NCBI GenBank assembly: GCA_900754445.1
Contig: CAAECW010000137.1
Coordinates: forward strand, 1 to 39,343
Direction of reading: 5' to 3'
DNA: 39,343 nucleotides
Source: an uncultured Collinsella sp.
Lineage (GTDB): Bacteria; Actinomycetota; Coriobacteriia; Coriobacteriales; Coriobacteriaceae
Shown: piece after piece, positions 1 through 9,222 of the stretch
Layout of the letters: each line of letters begins with the position of its first letter
How positions within the stretch are numbered: the first letter of the stretch is position 1
Translations under genes and position numbers: made by a program
The notes under the pieces: generated by a model
The model's database searches: none
What the model was told of the DNA's origin: nothing
The model's input: only the letters and a program-made list of their open reading frames with translations

Positions 1-99
1 GACGATCTGGCCAGGCTCCACGGCAAGCGTGACGTCGCGCAGCGAAAAGCGGTCGCTTACAGTGTGTGAGATGCCTTTGAGTTCAAGCAAGTTTTGCAT
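1..99 (-). CDS. ABC transporter ATP-binding protein, N-terminal fragment (runs off window)
   Basis: The reverse strand encodes about 33 residues starting MQNLLELKGISHTVSD and continuing FSLRDVTLAVEPGQIV, the usual first strands of an ABC ATPase before the Walker A loop, which lies outside the window. It starts 23 nt after the end of the GntR-type regulator gene on the same strand, the layout of YtrA-type regulator/ABC exporter operons. The product would be the cytoplasmic motor of an exporter whose substrate cannot be told from this fragment. The start ATG is at 97-99. Confidence 0.75.
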   Translation of the reverse strand, partial: MQNLLELKGISHTVSDRFSLRDVTLAVEPGQIV

Positions 100-122
100 G
101 GTATAGCCTTTCTTGCAGATGG

Positions 123-503
123 CTACTGCATGGTTTCGGGGGCTACCAGGTCGAGCATCTCGTGCAGTTTGTCGCGCGTGACGCCCAAGGCTTCGGCTTG
201 GCTTGCCGCTTTCGCAAGCAGCTCTTCGATTTGACAGAGCTGGTTTTCGCGCAAAAGCTCCTGGTTGCCCTCGGCGACAAAACAGCCCTTGCCCTGCACG
301 GTGCAGATAAACCCGAGCTGCTCCAGGTCGGCGTAGGCGCGCTTGGTGGTGATGACGCTCACGCCAAGATCGCTCGCGAGTGCACGGATGCTGGGGAGTT
401 TGGCGCCCGCAGCGAGCGTGCCCGATAAGATCTGAGCTTTGACTTGCGAGGTTATCTGCTCGTAGATGGGCTTGTCGCTCGAATTGGATAGGATGATGTC
501 CAC
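123..503 (-). CDS. GntR-family transcriptional regulator, YtrA type
   Basis: The 126-residue protein has an N-terminal GntR winged helix-turn-helix (about residues 10-78, including KLPSIRALASDLGVSVITTK and the wing VQGKGCFVA) and only a short C-terminal helical segment. This is the YtrA subfamily, which lacks a large ligand-binding domain. The start is GTG at 501-503, preceded by AAGGAG at a spacing of about 7 nt. Regulators of this type usually repress their own operon, which also encodes an ABC transporter, and the ABC gene follows directly. An inverted repeat upstream (531-564) is the likely binding site. The inducing signal is unknown; family members often respond to cell-wall or membrane stress. 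Confidence 0.9.
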   Translation of the reverse strand: MDIILSNSSDKPIYEQITSQVKAQILSGTLAAGAKLPSIRALASDLGVSVITTKRAYADLEQLGFICTVQGKGCFVAEGNQELLRENQLCQIEELLAKAASQAEALGVTRDKLHEMLDLVAPETMQ

Positions 504-530
504 AGCGGCTCCTTAGCTGTTGGGCTACAC

Positions 531-564
531 GTGTATATAACCGGTAAGCACAGTATATATACAC
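531..564. promoter_or_regulatory. Operator-like inverted repeat upstream of the GntR gene
   Basis: GTGTATATA (531-539) and TATATACAC (556-564) are perfect 9-bp inverted arms separated by 16 nt. They lie 28 nt upstream of the GTG start of the regulator. The AT-rich arms could also supply -10-like hexamers for the reverse-strand promoter, so binding would block transcription. That this is the GntR protein's own operator is an inference from position. Confidence 0.6.
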
Positions 565-665
565 TATGCACAGTTCTGCAAGAGGTAAATACGGATTGGG
601 CCGGCTGCCCAGGTCCCAACTGATGAATTTGTCCTGATAGGCGCCCTAGAGCGGGATTTCGCGGC

Positions 666-671
666 TACAAT
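666..671 (+). promoter_or_regulatory. Possible -10 element for prfC
   Basis: TACAAT stands 47 nt upstream of the prfC start. No good -35 hexamer is visible at the usual 16-18 nt spacing, so this is a weak call. The rest of 504-718 holds the GntR promoter region and nothing else I recognise. Confidence 0.3.
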
Positions 672-718
672 AGTGCGGTTACAACGACGTAATGCACTCA
701 ATGCAAGAAAGGATCCGC

Positions 719-2332
<1,614 letters not shown>

Positions 2333-2337
2333 CGCAT

Positions 2338-2372
2338 CGGCGCGGTGGCCCTGCGGGGCTGCCGCGCCGTTT
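2338..2372 (+). terminator. Likely intrinsic terminator of prfC
   Basis: CGGCGCGG (2338-2345) pairs with CCGCGCCG (2362-2369), with an inner GCCC/GGGC extension, and is followed by only three Ts. It starts 6 nt after the prfC stop codon. The weak T tract makes it less certain than the others in this window. Confidence 0.5.
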
Positions 2373-2432
2373 GCTTGCCTGATGCCGTGTGAGCGGCTAT
2401 CATACCCACCGTCGTCTCAAGACCGGGGCGTC

Positions 2433-2482
2433 CGAGCAGTTCGGGTCCGATATCCTGCTCGTTAAACCTAAAACCAAAGGAG
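2433..2482 (+). promoter_or_regulatory. Possible preQ1-I-like riboswitch in the VUT transporter leader
   Basis: CGAGCAG (2433-2439) pairs with CTGCTCG (2455-2461). The loop opens TTC then GGGT and C. The 3' side continues as an A-rich tail (2462-2475) into AAAGGAG, the ribosome binding site of the next gene. Loop GGT (2444-2446) can pair with ACC (2473-2475) beside the ribosome binding site, giving the H-type pseudoknot plan of preQ1-I aptamers. Loop (15 nt) and tail are longer than typical class I examples, so the call is tentative. It is supported mainly by sitting in front of a queuosine-precursor-type transporter gene. Confidence 0.35.
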
Positions 2483-2488
2483 TACATA

Positions 2489-3211
2489 ATGATCAAGAAG
2501 GTCATGGAGGACTACAAGGTCCTGTTGCGGAGCATTCCCGCGGCAACGGTTTCGCTGTTTTTCGTGAGCGTCATCATGATGAACCTGCTGGCCAACAAAG
2601 AACTCATCAGCCTACCGTATCTGGCGCTCGACTGTGGCTTTGTGGTGAGCTGGGTTTCGTTTTTGTGCCAGGACATGATTTGCAAGCGCTTTGGCGCCAA
2701 GGCATCCATCAAAATCTCTATCCTCGCGCTGCTGGTCAACCTGGCCGTGAGCCTGTGCTTTTGGGCATGCTCACTCACGCCCGGCATGTGGGGCGCCTAC
2801 TACGACACGGGCATGATCGAGGTCAACACTGCCCTTAACGCCACCATCGGCGGCACCTGGTACGTGGTGCTGGGCTCTTCGCTGGCAATGCTCGTTTCTG
2901 CCGTGGTTAACTCCACGCTCAACCAGTCGCTCGGCCGCATGCTCAAAAAGAATAACTTTGCGAGCTTCGCCTTCCGCTCCTATGTGTCCACGGGTGTTGG
3001 CCAGTTTATCGACAACCTGGTCTTTGCCATTGTAGTGAGCCACACGTTCTTTGGTTGGACCTGGGTGCAGGTCCTTATGTGCTCGCTGACGGGTGCTGTT
3101 GCCGAGCTGCTGTGCGAGGTCTTCCTGAGCCCTGTGGGCTACAAGGTCGTGCGCGGCTGGGAGCGCGAGAATGTGGGCTCCGAGTACCTCGAGCGCCACG
3201 CAACCGCCTAA
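2489..3211 (+). CDS. VUT-family transporter, probable queuosine precursor transporter (YhhQ-like)
   Basis: A 240-residue integral membrane protein with about six hydrophobic segments. It has the VUT (PF02592) pattern MMNLLANKEL near residue 30, a conserved DCGFVVSW segment and a QFIDNLVFA segment in the C-terminal half. YhhQ and its relatives import preQ0/preQ1 or queuine for tRNA queuosine synthesis; the exact substrate here is not proven. The start follows AAAGGAG with 6 nt spacing. The downstream oxidoreductase begins 9 nt after the stop, so the two are probably cotranscribed. The leader holds a possible preQ1 riboswitch. Confidence 0.8.
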   Translation: MIKKVMEDYKVLLRSIPAATVSLFFVSVIMMNLLANKELISLPYLALDCGFVVSWVSFLCQDMICKRFGAKASIKISILALLVNLAVSLCFWACSLTPGMWGAYYDTGMIEVNTALNATIGGTWYVVLGSSLAMLVSAVVNSTLNQSLGRMLKKNNFASFAFRSYVSTGVGQFIDNLVFAIVVSHTFFGWTWVQVLMCSLTGAVAELLCEVFLSPVGYKVVRGWERENVGSEYLERHATA

Positions 3212-3220
3212 GGAGCAAGT

Positions 3221-3901
3221 ATGCGGGTTTTGATCACGGGCGCTTCGGGCGGTATCGGAGCCGCATGCGTGCGGCGCTTTTTGGATGAGGGCCACGAGGT
3301 CGTGGGCTTTGACCTGCTGCCGGCGGCGGTCGAACACGAGCGCTACCGCCATCTGATCGTTGATGTCCGCGAGCCTAACTCGTTTCCAGGCGACCTTGAG
3401 CCTCAGGTAATCGTGAACGTTGCCGGTACGCAGGAATCGGCCGACGACATCGCCGCCAACCTGTATGGCACCATCAACGTGACCGAGCGCTACGCCTTTG
3501 TGGGGGAGGGGCTTGCCGCCAAGCCGGCGCCGGCTATCAAATCCGTGGTCAATGTGGGGTCGGCGAGCGGGCATACGGGATCAGAGTTTCCCGCTTATGC
3601 CGCCAGCAAGGGCGGCGTTATCGCCTACACCAAGAACCTTGCAAACCGCCTGGCGCCGCAGGCCATCGCCAACAGTGTGGACCCGGGCGGCGTTATCACG
3701 CCGCTCAACCGTTGCGTGATGGAAGACGAGCACCTGTGGAATCAGATTATGGAGCTTACGCCGCTTAAACGCTGGGCCACCGCCCAAGAGATCGCCGAGT
3801 GGATCTACTTTGTGGGCGTGACCAACCAGTTTATGACCGGACAGAGTCTGTTGATCGATGGCGGCGAGGCCGGCCGCACGCAATTTATTTGGCCCGAATA
3901 G
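3221..3901 (+). CDS. Short-chain dehydrogenase/reductase (SDR) family oxidoreductase
   Basis: A 226-residue classical SDR with a Rossmann fold. TGASGGIG (6-13) binds the dinucleotide, NVAG (66-69) is the structural Asn motif, and S114, Y126 and K130 (YAASK) form the catalytic set. A DPGGVITPL segment follows, and the C-terminal MTGQSLLIDGG is typical of FabG-like members. The substrate is unknown. Its ribosome binding site (TAAGGAG) overlaps the stop codon of the upstream transporter gene, which implies translational coupling in a two-gene operon. A strong terminator follows 4 nt after the stop. Confidence 0.88.
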   Translation: MRVLITGASGGIGAACVRRFLDEGHEVVGFDLLPAAVEHERYRHLIVDVREPNSFPGDLEPQVIVNVAGTQESADDIAANLYGTINVTERYAFVGEGLAAKPAPAIKSVVNVGSASGHTGSEFPAYAASKGGVIAYTKNLANRLAPQAIANSVDPGGVITPLNRCVMEDEHLWNQIMELTPLKRWATAQEIAEWIYFVGVTNQFMTGQSLLIDGGEAGRTQFIWPE

Positions 3902-3905
3902 GTAA

Positions 3906-3938
3906 CGCGCCCGATGGAAAGCCGTCGGGCGCGTTTTT
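3906..3938 (+). terminator. Intrinsic terminator of the transporter/SDR operon
   Basis: A perfect 9-bp stem CGCGCCCGA (3906-3914) / TCGGGCGCG (3925-3933) with a 10-nt loop is followed at once by TTTTT (3934-3938). It sits between the convergent SDR and ung genes; the T tract serves the forward strand. Confidence 0.92.
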
Positions 3939-3951
3939 GATGTATCGATTT

Positions 3952-4677
3952 TTAGCCGAGGCAGGTCCAGTTGACGGGGGTCGAGCCGTACTGTTCGAGT
4001 AGCCGATTGGCTGCCGAGAAGGGACGCGACCCCATAAAGGCGGGGAGTTCTGCCGTGGCACGATTGGCCGAAAGCGGCGAGGGGTGCGTGGAGGCCAGAC
4101 AGAACTTGTCGGTTGCCTTGCCCGCGTCAGTTGCGACGAGCTTGCCCTCGACCATCTGCTGGGCAAAGCGGCCCCATGCCAAAAAGACAACCGGTTGAGG
4201 CAGCTGGCAGCAGCGTTCGATAACGTAGTCGGTGAGCGTGCTCCAGCCCAGCTTGGCGTGCGAGTTCGCGGCATGCTCGCGCACGGTGAGCGTAGTGTTG
4301 AGAAGCAGGACGCCCTGTTGTGCCCATGGCGTTAAATCTCCTGTGGCGGGAATGGGACAACCCAGGTCGGCATTGAGTTCCTTGTAGATGTTGCGCAGGC
4401 TCGGCGGCAACTTGGTTTGCGTCGCGGGGACCGAGAACGACAGCCCCATGGCCTGGTTGGGTCCGTGATAGGGGTCTTGACCCAAGATGACAACCTTGAC
4501 CTGGTCGGCCGGCGTGTAGGCGAGGGCATTGAGGATGTCGTCTTGTGCCGGGTAGATAGTCTGCTCGGCACGCAAAAGGGCGATGCGCTCGAGCAGCTGG
4601 TTCGTAGTGTCACGTACCGGCTGCGGTGCATCGCCCAACCAAGTTGCTATGTTGCGGTCGCGGGTCGCGGCGTCCAT
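3952..4677 (-). CDS. ung: Uracil-DNA glycosylase, family 1
   Basis: A 241-residue enzyme that removes uracil from DNA as the first step of base excision repair. All family-1 motifs are present: GQDPYHG (66-72, water-activating D68), the aromatic/Pro loop PPSLRNIYKE (91-100), LLLNTTLTV (124-132, uracil-recognition Asn) and the minor-groove loop HPSPLSA (198-204, H198). The length is normal (about 225-245). AAGGAG precedes the ATG by a few nucleotides. It is a single gene, convergent with the SDR gene. Confidence 0.97.
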   Translation of the reverse strand: MDAATRDRNIATWLGDAPQPVRDTTNQLLERIALLRAEQTIYPAQDDILNALAYTPADQVKVVILGQDPYHGPNQAMGLSFSVPATQTKLPPSLRNIYKELNADLGCPIPATGDLTPWAQQGVLLLNTTLTVREHAANSHAKLGWSTLTDYVIERCCQLPQPVVFLAWGRFAQQMVEGKLVATDAGKATDKFCLASTHPSPLSANRATAELPAFMGSRPFSAANRLLEQYGSTPVNWTCLG

Positions 4678-4765
4678 GGGGCTCCTTTACGTCAGATGCT
4701 CTGTTGGCATCTATTGTAAAGGCGCACCGGTTGCCTTTATGCCGCGGCTGTATGAAGAGCGGGGT

Positions 4766-5668
4766 CTACGAGACGTGCTCGGGCGCTCCTGCCATGCGAG
4801 CCTGTCCATGTGCGCGGAGGCGCGGAAGCTCGACGGTTGCCACCATGACGCCGGTGAGGATGAGGGCGGCGCCAAAGAAGGCGATGGGGCTCAGGACCTC
4901 GCCGACCAGGAAGAACGAGAAGACGGCGGAGCAGACTGGCTCGAGCGAGAAGGCGAAGCCGGTGGTCTCGGCGGGCACGTGGGGCTGCACGAGCGTCTGG
5001 GTGATAAAACCGTAGGCAGAGCAGATGAGCGCGAGGGCAACGACGACCACGATCTCGCTGGGCGTACTGGGAAGTGTGAAACCGCCAAAGACGCATGCGG
5101 CAATGCCCGAGAACAGGCCGCCAAAGCCCAACTGCCAAACGCCCAGGGACAGCGGGTCGACATCTTCGACAAAGCGCTTGGCTACGATAATGTGGCCGGC
5201 ATAGATAAAAGCGGAGAGCAGCATGATGAGCGCGCCCGGGTTCAGGCTGGTAAAGTCTGCGCCCGAGAGCAGCAACATACCGCAGGTGACGATGGCGGTG
5301 CCGACGAGCACTTTGCGCTCGGGGGCGCGACGCAGCAGGGCGGCGTTGGCAAACGGCACGATTACGACCGTCAGGCTCTGCAAAAAGCCGGCGGTGGAGG
5401 CGGAGGTGAGGCTGGAGCCCAGGCACATGCAGGTGAGCTCGGTTGCCATGATGGCACCGATGATGGCGGCACGGACCATAAGGTCGCGGTTGATGCGCAA
5501 CGCGTGCTTGTGGAAGAGCAGCAGGCAGACCACAAAGGCGATGATGCAGCGTAGCGCGACGATGCTCGTGGCGTTCATGCTGTCCATGCCGATCTTCATA
5601 AGGGGGTACGAAAAGCCCCATGCGACGGGAACGGAAAATGAGAGCGCGATTGCTTTTTTGCGATCCAT
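4766..5668 (-). CDS. DMT-superfamily (EamA) metabolite exporter
   Basis: A 300-residue protein of about ten hydrophobic segments arranged as two EamA repeats. The first starts AIALSFSVPVAWGFSYPLMK; the second carries SAYGFITQTLVQPHVPAETT and ends in the usual SLEPVCSAVFSFFLVGEVLS segment. Members export amino acids, nucleosides or other small metabolites; no substrate can be assigned. The ATG follows AAAGGAG. The gene is divergent from a LysR regulator, the classic layout for a LysR-controlled exporter, and a dyad lies 14 nt upstream of its start. Confidence 0.87.
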   Translation of the reverse strand: MDRKKAIALSFSVPVAWGFSYPLMKIGMDSMNATSIVALRCIIAFVVCLLLFHKHALRINRDLMVRAAIIGAIMATELTCMCLGSSLTSASTAGFLQSLTVVIVPFANAALLRRAPERKVLVGTAIVTCGMLLLSGADFTSLNPGALIMLLSAFIYAGHIIVAKRFVEDVDPLSLGVWQLGFGGLFSGIAACVFGGFTLPSTPSEIVVVVALALICSAYGFITQTLVQPHVPAETTGFAFSLEPVCSAVFSFFLVGEVLSPIAFFGAALILTGVMVATVELPRLRAHGQARMAGAPEHVS

Positions 5669-5681
5669 GGGACTCCTTTTG

Positions 5682-5700
5682 TTACAGAACGGTTTCGTAA
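5682..5700. promoter_or_regulatory. LysR-type binding site candidate
   Basis: TTAC-N11-GTAA with inner AAC-G-GTT gives a 19-nt dyad in which 7 of 9 base pairs match, the T-N11-A form typical of LysR boxes. It lies between the divergent eamA-type and lysR-type genes, close to the exporter's start. Assignment to the adjacent regulator is an inference. Confidence 0.45.
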
Positions 5701-5826
5701 AAAGGATTCTGCTCCCAGATATTGATGTAGTAAAGCGAATGTATCTTCAGTATGATTAAGAAACGCTAATGTTGGCAGAAAAAGCGCTGGCAAAACGTTT
5801 TACGGCTGCATTGATGTGGAGGCACG

Positions 5827-6693
5827 ATGGCATCGCGGTATCAGATTGTTTGTATGGTGGTCGATTGCGGCAGCCTGAAACGCGCGGCGGACGAGTTGGG
5901 CTATACGCAAAGTGCGGTGAGCCAGGCCGTCAAGGCGCTCGAGCGCGAGCTGGGCACCACGCTTATCGAGCGCGGCAAGCAGGGCGTTTCGCTTACGCGC
6001 GACGGTAAACAATATCTGCCGTACCTGCGCCAGATTGTGACCGCCGAGGCCGAGCTCGAGGGCAAGCGCCAGGAGCTGCTGGGGCTTTCGTCGACCGATA
6101 TTCGCATCGCGACGTTTACCAACGTGAGTCGTACCGTGCTGCCGCGTGTGATTCGCGACTTTGGGGCGCTGCACCCGGGCGTACGCTTCACCCTCAAGCA
6201 GGGCGATTACACGCGCAACGCTCAATGGGTGCACGATGGCGTGGTTGATTTTTGTTTTACGGCGCGCGGATTTACCGCTGGGCTCGAGAAGCGCGTGGTC
6301 TATCACGATGAGTTGGTGGCGCTGTTGCCGGCCGCGCATCCGCTGACGGCAAAGGAAAGGGTGACGCTCGCCGACCTGGCGTCCGAGCCGTTTGTACTGC
6401 TGGATGAGGGCGAACAGAGCCTGGTGCTCGATGCATTCGCAATGCATGGGCTGTCGCCGCACGTGACGAGTGAGGTGACTGACGACTACACCATCATGGC
6501 GATGGTGGAGGAGGGCCTAGGCGTGAGCATGCTCTACCGTCGTACTGTGGAGGGCATGCGAGCCGATATTTGTGTGCGGCCCATCGTGCACGCACCCTCG
6601 CGCGACGTAGTGGCAGCCTGGCGCAGCTGGGACACCATGCCTATCGCCACGAGGCGCTTTATCGACTATATGAGCTCGCATATTGTCAATTAA
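5827..6693 (+). CDS. LysR-family transcriptional regulator
   Basis: A 288-residue LysR protein. The N-terminal winged helix-turn-helix covers about residues 1-60 (GSLKRAADELGYTQSAVSQA, then a linker helix with ALERELGTTLIERG). It is followed by a two-lobed periplasmic-binding-like effector domain beginning IRIATFTNVSRTVLPRVI. GGAGG precedes the ATG at a spacing of 5 nt. It is divergent from the EamA exporter gene at 4766-5668 and probably controls it, activating when a ligand accumulates. The gene ends 27 nt from the convergent MATE gene. The ligand is unknown. Confidence 0.92.
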   Translation: MASRYQIVCMVVDCGSLKRAADELGYTQSAVSQAVKALERELGTTLIERGKQGVSLTRDGKQYLPYLRQIVTAEAELEGKRQELLGLSSTDIRIATFTNVSRTVLPRVIRDFGALHPGVRFTLKQGDYTRNAQWVHDGVVDFCFTARGFTAGLEKRVVYHDELVALLPAAHPLTAKERVTLADLASEPFVLLDEGEQSLVLDAFAMHGLSPHVTSEVTDDYTIMAMVEEGLGVSMLYRRTVEGMRADICVRPIVHAPSRDVVAAWRSWDTMPIATRRFIDYMSSHIVN

Positions 6694-6720
6694 TGACTAG
6701 CGTGGCGTTGAGTGCGGTGT

Positions 6721-8103
6721 TTAGCGGGCTGTCGCTTTGGCTTGGGTGGCGCGATAGGTGCGTGCCGGGTGGCAGAGTAGTACCGCCACGACCATAAAGA
6801 ACGCCGTGGTGCCCAGGCTGATGGGGTAGACCATCATGATGTTCGCAAAGGTGCGGAAGTGCGGGAACACGCAGAACACCCAATAGAAGCGGATGCCGCA
6901 GACGCAGATCATGGTGATGAGGGCGGGCGTGAGCGAGATACCAAAGCCGCGTAGGTAGCCGGACATGTTTTCGTAGAACATGCTAAAGGCGTACGCCGGG
7001 AAGATCGAACACACGCGGATATAGCCGATCGAGACGATGTTGGGATCGCTGTTGAACAGCGACAAGATCTCGCGTCCCAGGCCGACAATAACGATGATCG
7101 TGGTGAGTGCAACGATACCGCCTTCGACCAGGCAGACCTTGAGCGTTTTGGTGCAGCGGTCGATCTGGCGGGCACCGTGGTTTTGTCCCACAAAGGTGGT
7201 GCAAGCCTGGCTAAAGCTGTTGAGCAGGTTGTAGCATACGTACTCCAAGCTCATAGCGGCGCTCGATGCCGCCATGACCTCGGTGCCCAGGCTGTTGATA
7301 GCAGACTGGATGATGATGTTGGCGACGGCAAAGACGGCGCTCTGGATGCCGGCGGGCAGGCCGATCTTGACGATGCGCTTGAGGGCGACGGGGTCGATAG
7401 CCAGGTCGCGCGGGGTGACGCGGACGACGGAGTCGGTCTTGAGCAGGCGGATAAAGAGCGTGGCGGCGCTGACAGTGTAGGCGATAGCGGTGGCGATGGC
7501 GACGCCCGCGACGCCCCAGTGGAGTATGGGGACAAAGATGAGATCCAGGCCAATGTTGAGGACGGTGGACACGGCAAGTGCCTGCAGCGGCATGCGGGTG
7601 ATGCCGACGGAGCGGAAGATCGCGGCCTCAAAGTTGTAGAGCAAGATCGAGGGCATGCTGAGCAAAAAGACGCGCAGGTAGAGCGAAGCGAGCGGCATGG
7701 TTTCGGCGGGAACATTGAGCGCGGCGAGCATGGGCTCGGCAAAGATCTCGCCCAGCGCAATGACGACAAAGCCCACGAGCGCCATTAAAATCGAGGTATG
7801 GACGGCGCGTTTGACCATGTTCTGATCGTTGCGGCCGATAGCGTTGGCGATGACCACGTTGGAGCCAAGCGACATGCCAATAAACAAGTTGAGCATAAGA
7901 CTGGTAAGCGGAACATTGGAGCCGACCGCCGCCATGGCGAGGGTTCCCTGGTCACCCGAGAAGTTACCGATAATGACCGTGGCGATGAGGTTCGACAGCT
8001 GCTCCAAGATGCTCGTGGCGGCCACGGGGAAGGCGAACAGGGGAACATTGCGCCACAGCGATCCGGTGGTCATGTCAATGTGCTTAGATACGGTGTCAGC
8101 CAT
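6721..8103 (-). CDS. MATE-family efflux transporter
   Basis: A 460-residue protein with about twelve hydrophobic segments in two MatE halves. The first half includes FPVAATSILEQLSNLIATVI and GMSLGSNVVIANAIGRND; the second includes VYPISLGTTAFF near the end. MATE proteins exchange Na+ or H+ for cationic drugs and metabolites. This one resembles the NorM/DinF-related branch common in gut Gram-positives; the substrate cannot be assigned. The ATG has only a weak GAGA-type ribosome binding site. The gene is transcribed alone, convergent with lysR. Confidence 0.93.
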   Translation of the reverse strand: MADTVSKHIDMTTGSLWRNVPLFAFPVAATSILEQLSNLIATVIIGNFSGDQGTLAMAAVGSNVPLTSLMLNLFIGMSLGSNVVIANAIGRNDQNMVKRAVHTSILMALVGFVVIALGEIFAEPMLAALNVPAETMPLASLYLRVFLLSMPSILLYNFEAAIFRSVGITRMPLQALAVSTVLNIGLDLIFVPILHWGVAGVAIATAIAYTVSAATLFIRLLKTDSVVRVTPRDLAIDPVALKRIVKIGLPAGIQSAVFAVANIIIQSAINSLGTEVMAASSAAMSLEYVCYNLLNSFSQACTTFVGQNHGARQIDRCTKTLKVCLVEGGIVALTTIIVIVGLGREILSLFNSDPNIVSIGYIRVCSIFPAYAFSMFYENMSGYLRGFGISLTPALITMICVCGIRFYWVFCVFPHFRTFANIMMVYPISLGTTAFFMVVAVLLCHPARTYRATQAKATAR

Positions 8104-8164
8104 ACGCTCTCAATCTCTAACATGCTCTTTTGTGCTTATTTGCGCAGACGATGATACTCCTAAT

Positions 8165-8228
8165 CGCCTAGTCATTGGGGACGTTCTAAAACGATTACTC
8201 ATTCAAGAACGTCCCCAATGACTAGGCG
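8165..8228. repeat. Perfect 23-bp inverted repeat with 18-nt loop
   Basis: The arms 8165-8187 and 8206-8228 are exact reverse complements (the left arm contains CATTGGGGACGTTCT, the right AGAACGTCCCCAATG). They lie in the divergent region between the MATE and rlmA-type genes and do not end in a T tract. It is a REP/MITE-like palindrome rather than a terminator, and its core (TTGGGGACGTT) differs from the AAAGGGACAG family elsewhere in the window. Confidence 0.8.
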
Positions 8229-8281
8229 GGGAAGGCGTGCGACAATGGTGGGCGTTGTGCTGTTCGCGCTAAGGAGTTGCC

Positions 8282-9097
8282 ATGTTGTTGTGTCCCGTTT
8301 GCCATGAGCCGCTGGTGGATGACGAACGCGGTGCTGCATGCGCGGGTGGGCACCGGTTTGACCGTGCGCGCGAGGGCTATCTATATCTCCTGCGCTCGTC
8401 CAAGAGCGGCGACTCCATGGGCGATCCCAAGTCGCAGGCACGCAGCCGTCGCGACTTTCTGAACCGCGGTTACTATGCGCCGTTGCGCGATGCGATGGTC
8501 GAGCTGGTGCGCGAGCGGGTGTCTGGACGTGCCGCGTCTACGAACTGCCCCATGACGTTGCTCGATATTTGCTGTGGCGAGGGCTACTACACCAGCGCCA
8601 TGGGTGCGGTGCCGGGCGTGGATGCTTACGGCTTTGACCTGGGCAAAGAGATGGTGCGCCTTGCCGCCAAGCGCGGCGATGCGACCTACTTCGTGGCCAA
8701 CATGAAGGACATCCCCGTGGCCGATGGCACCTTCGATATGGTGACCGAGCTCTTTGCTCCCTTTAACGAGCGTGAGTTTTCTCGCGTGCTGGCGCCCGAG
8801 GGCTCGCTCTACACCGTGGTGCCGGGTGCCCGCCATCTGTTTGGGCTCAAAGAGGTGCTCTACGATACGCCATATCTCAACGATGAAAAGCTGCCGAAGA
8901 CTACGGAGCTCGAGTTGGTCGGAACGCAGCGGGTATCTGCGAATATTACGCTCCAGACCCAGGCCGACATCGAGGCGGTGTTCCAGATGACGCCGTACTA
9001 CTACCGCACACGCCCTGCCGACAAAGAGCGCCTGGCAAATTTGGACACGCTCCAGACCGATATCGACTTCATCATCGCCGAGTACCGCCACTGCTAA
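8282..9097 (+). CDS. 23S rRNA (guanine-N1)-methyltransferase, RlmA family
   Basis: A 271-residue SAM-dependent methyltransferase with the family's N-terminal zinc finger (C4, C7, C20, H24; CPVCHEPL then GGHRFDRAREGYLYLL). The characteristic GDS...ARRxFL segment lies around 43-60, and the SAM-binding motif LDICCGEGYY at 94-103. RlmA enzymes methylate G745 (Gram-negative) or G748 (Gram-positive, linked to macrolide response) in helix 35 of 23S rRNA. Which base is used here cannot be read from the sequence; the Gram-positive setting favours G748. AAGGAG precedes the ATG by 6 nt. A dispersed repeat begins at the first base after the stop codon. Confidence 0.88.
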   Translation: MLLCPVCHEPLVDDERGAACAGGHRFDRAREGYLYLLRSSKSGDSMGDPKSQARSRRDFLNRGYYAPLRDAMVELVRERVSGRAASTNCPMTLLDICCGEGYYTSAMGAVPGVDAYGFDLGKEMVRLAAKRGDATYFVANMKDIPVADGTFDMVTELFAPFNEREFSRVLAPEGSLYTVVPGARHLFGLKEVLYDTPYLNDEKLPKTTELELVGTQRVSANITLQTQADIEAVFQMTPYYYRTRPADKERLANLDTLQTDIDFIIAEYRHC

Positions 9098-9145
9098 CCT
9101 ACCAAAAAGGGACAGGTTTATTTTGGCAGGTTTTATCTGGGCAAA
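9098..9145. repeat. Dispersed repeat, AAAGGGACAGG type, abutting the rlmA stop
   Basis: CCTACCAAAA (9098-9107) pairs with TTTTGGCAGG (9121-9130) with 9 of 10 matches, around a loop containing AGGGACAGGTTTA. The similarity to the copies at 29640-29741 extends through GGTTTTATCTGGG to about 9145. It starts immediately after the TAA of the methyltransferase gene. Confidence 0.8.
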
Positions 9146-9148
9146 CGC

Positions 9149-9186
9149 AAAGGGCCGACCGCGGAGATGCGCGATCGGCCCTTTTT
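9149..9186 (+). terminator. Intrinsic terminator of the rlmA-type gene
   Basis: AAAGGGCCGA (9149-9158) and TCGGCCCTTT (9175-9184) form a perfect 10-bp stem followed by a run of five Ts (9182-9186, overlapping the stem end). It lies between two convergent genes, and the T tract favours the forward direction. Confidence 0.88.
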
Positions 9187-9222
9187 AGTTGCTTGGCTGC
9201 AGAGGTTATGAGAAGCGAGCGC

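Noticed and set aside
692..718. Upstream start for prfC at ATG 692
   Set aside because: It adds nine residues not seen in RF3 and has no ribosome binding site; AGAAAGGA directly precedes ATG 719.
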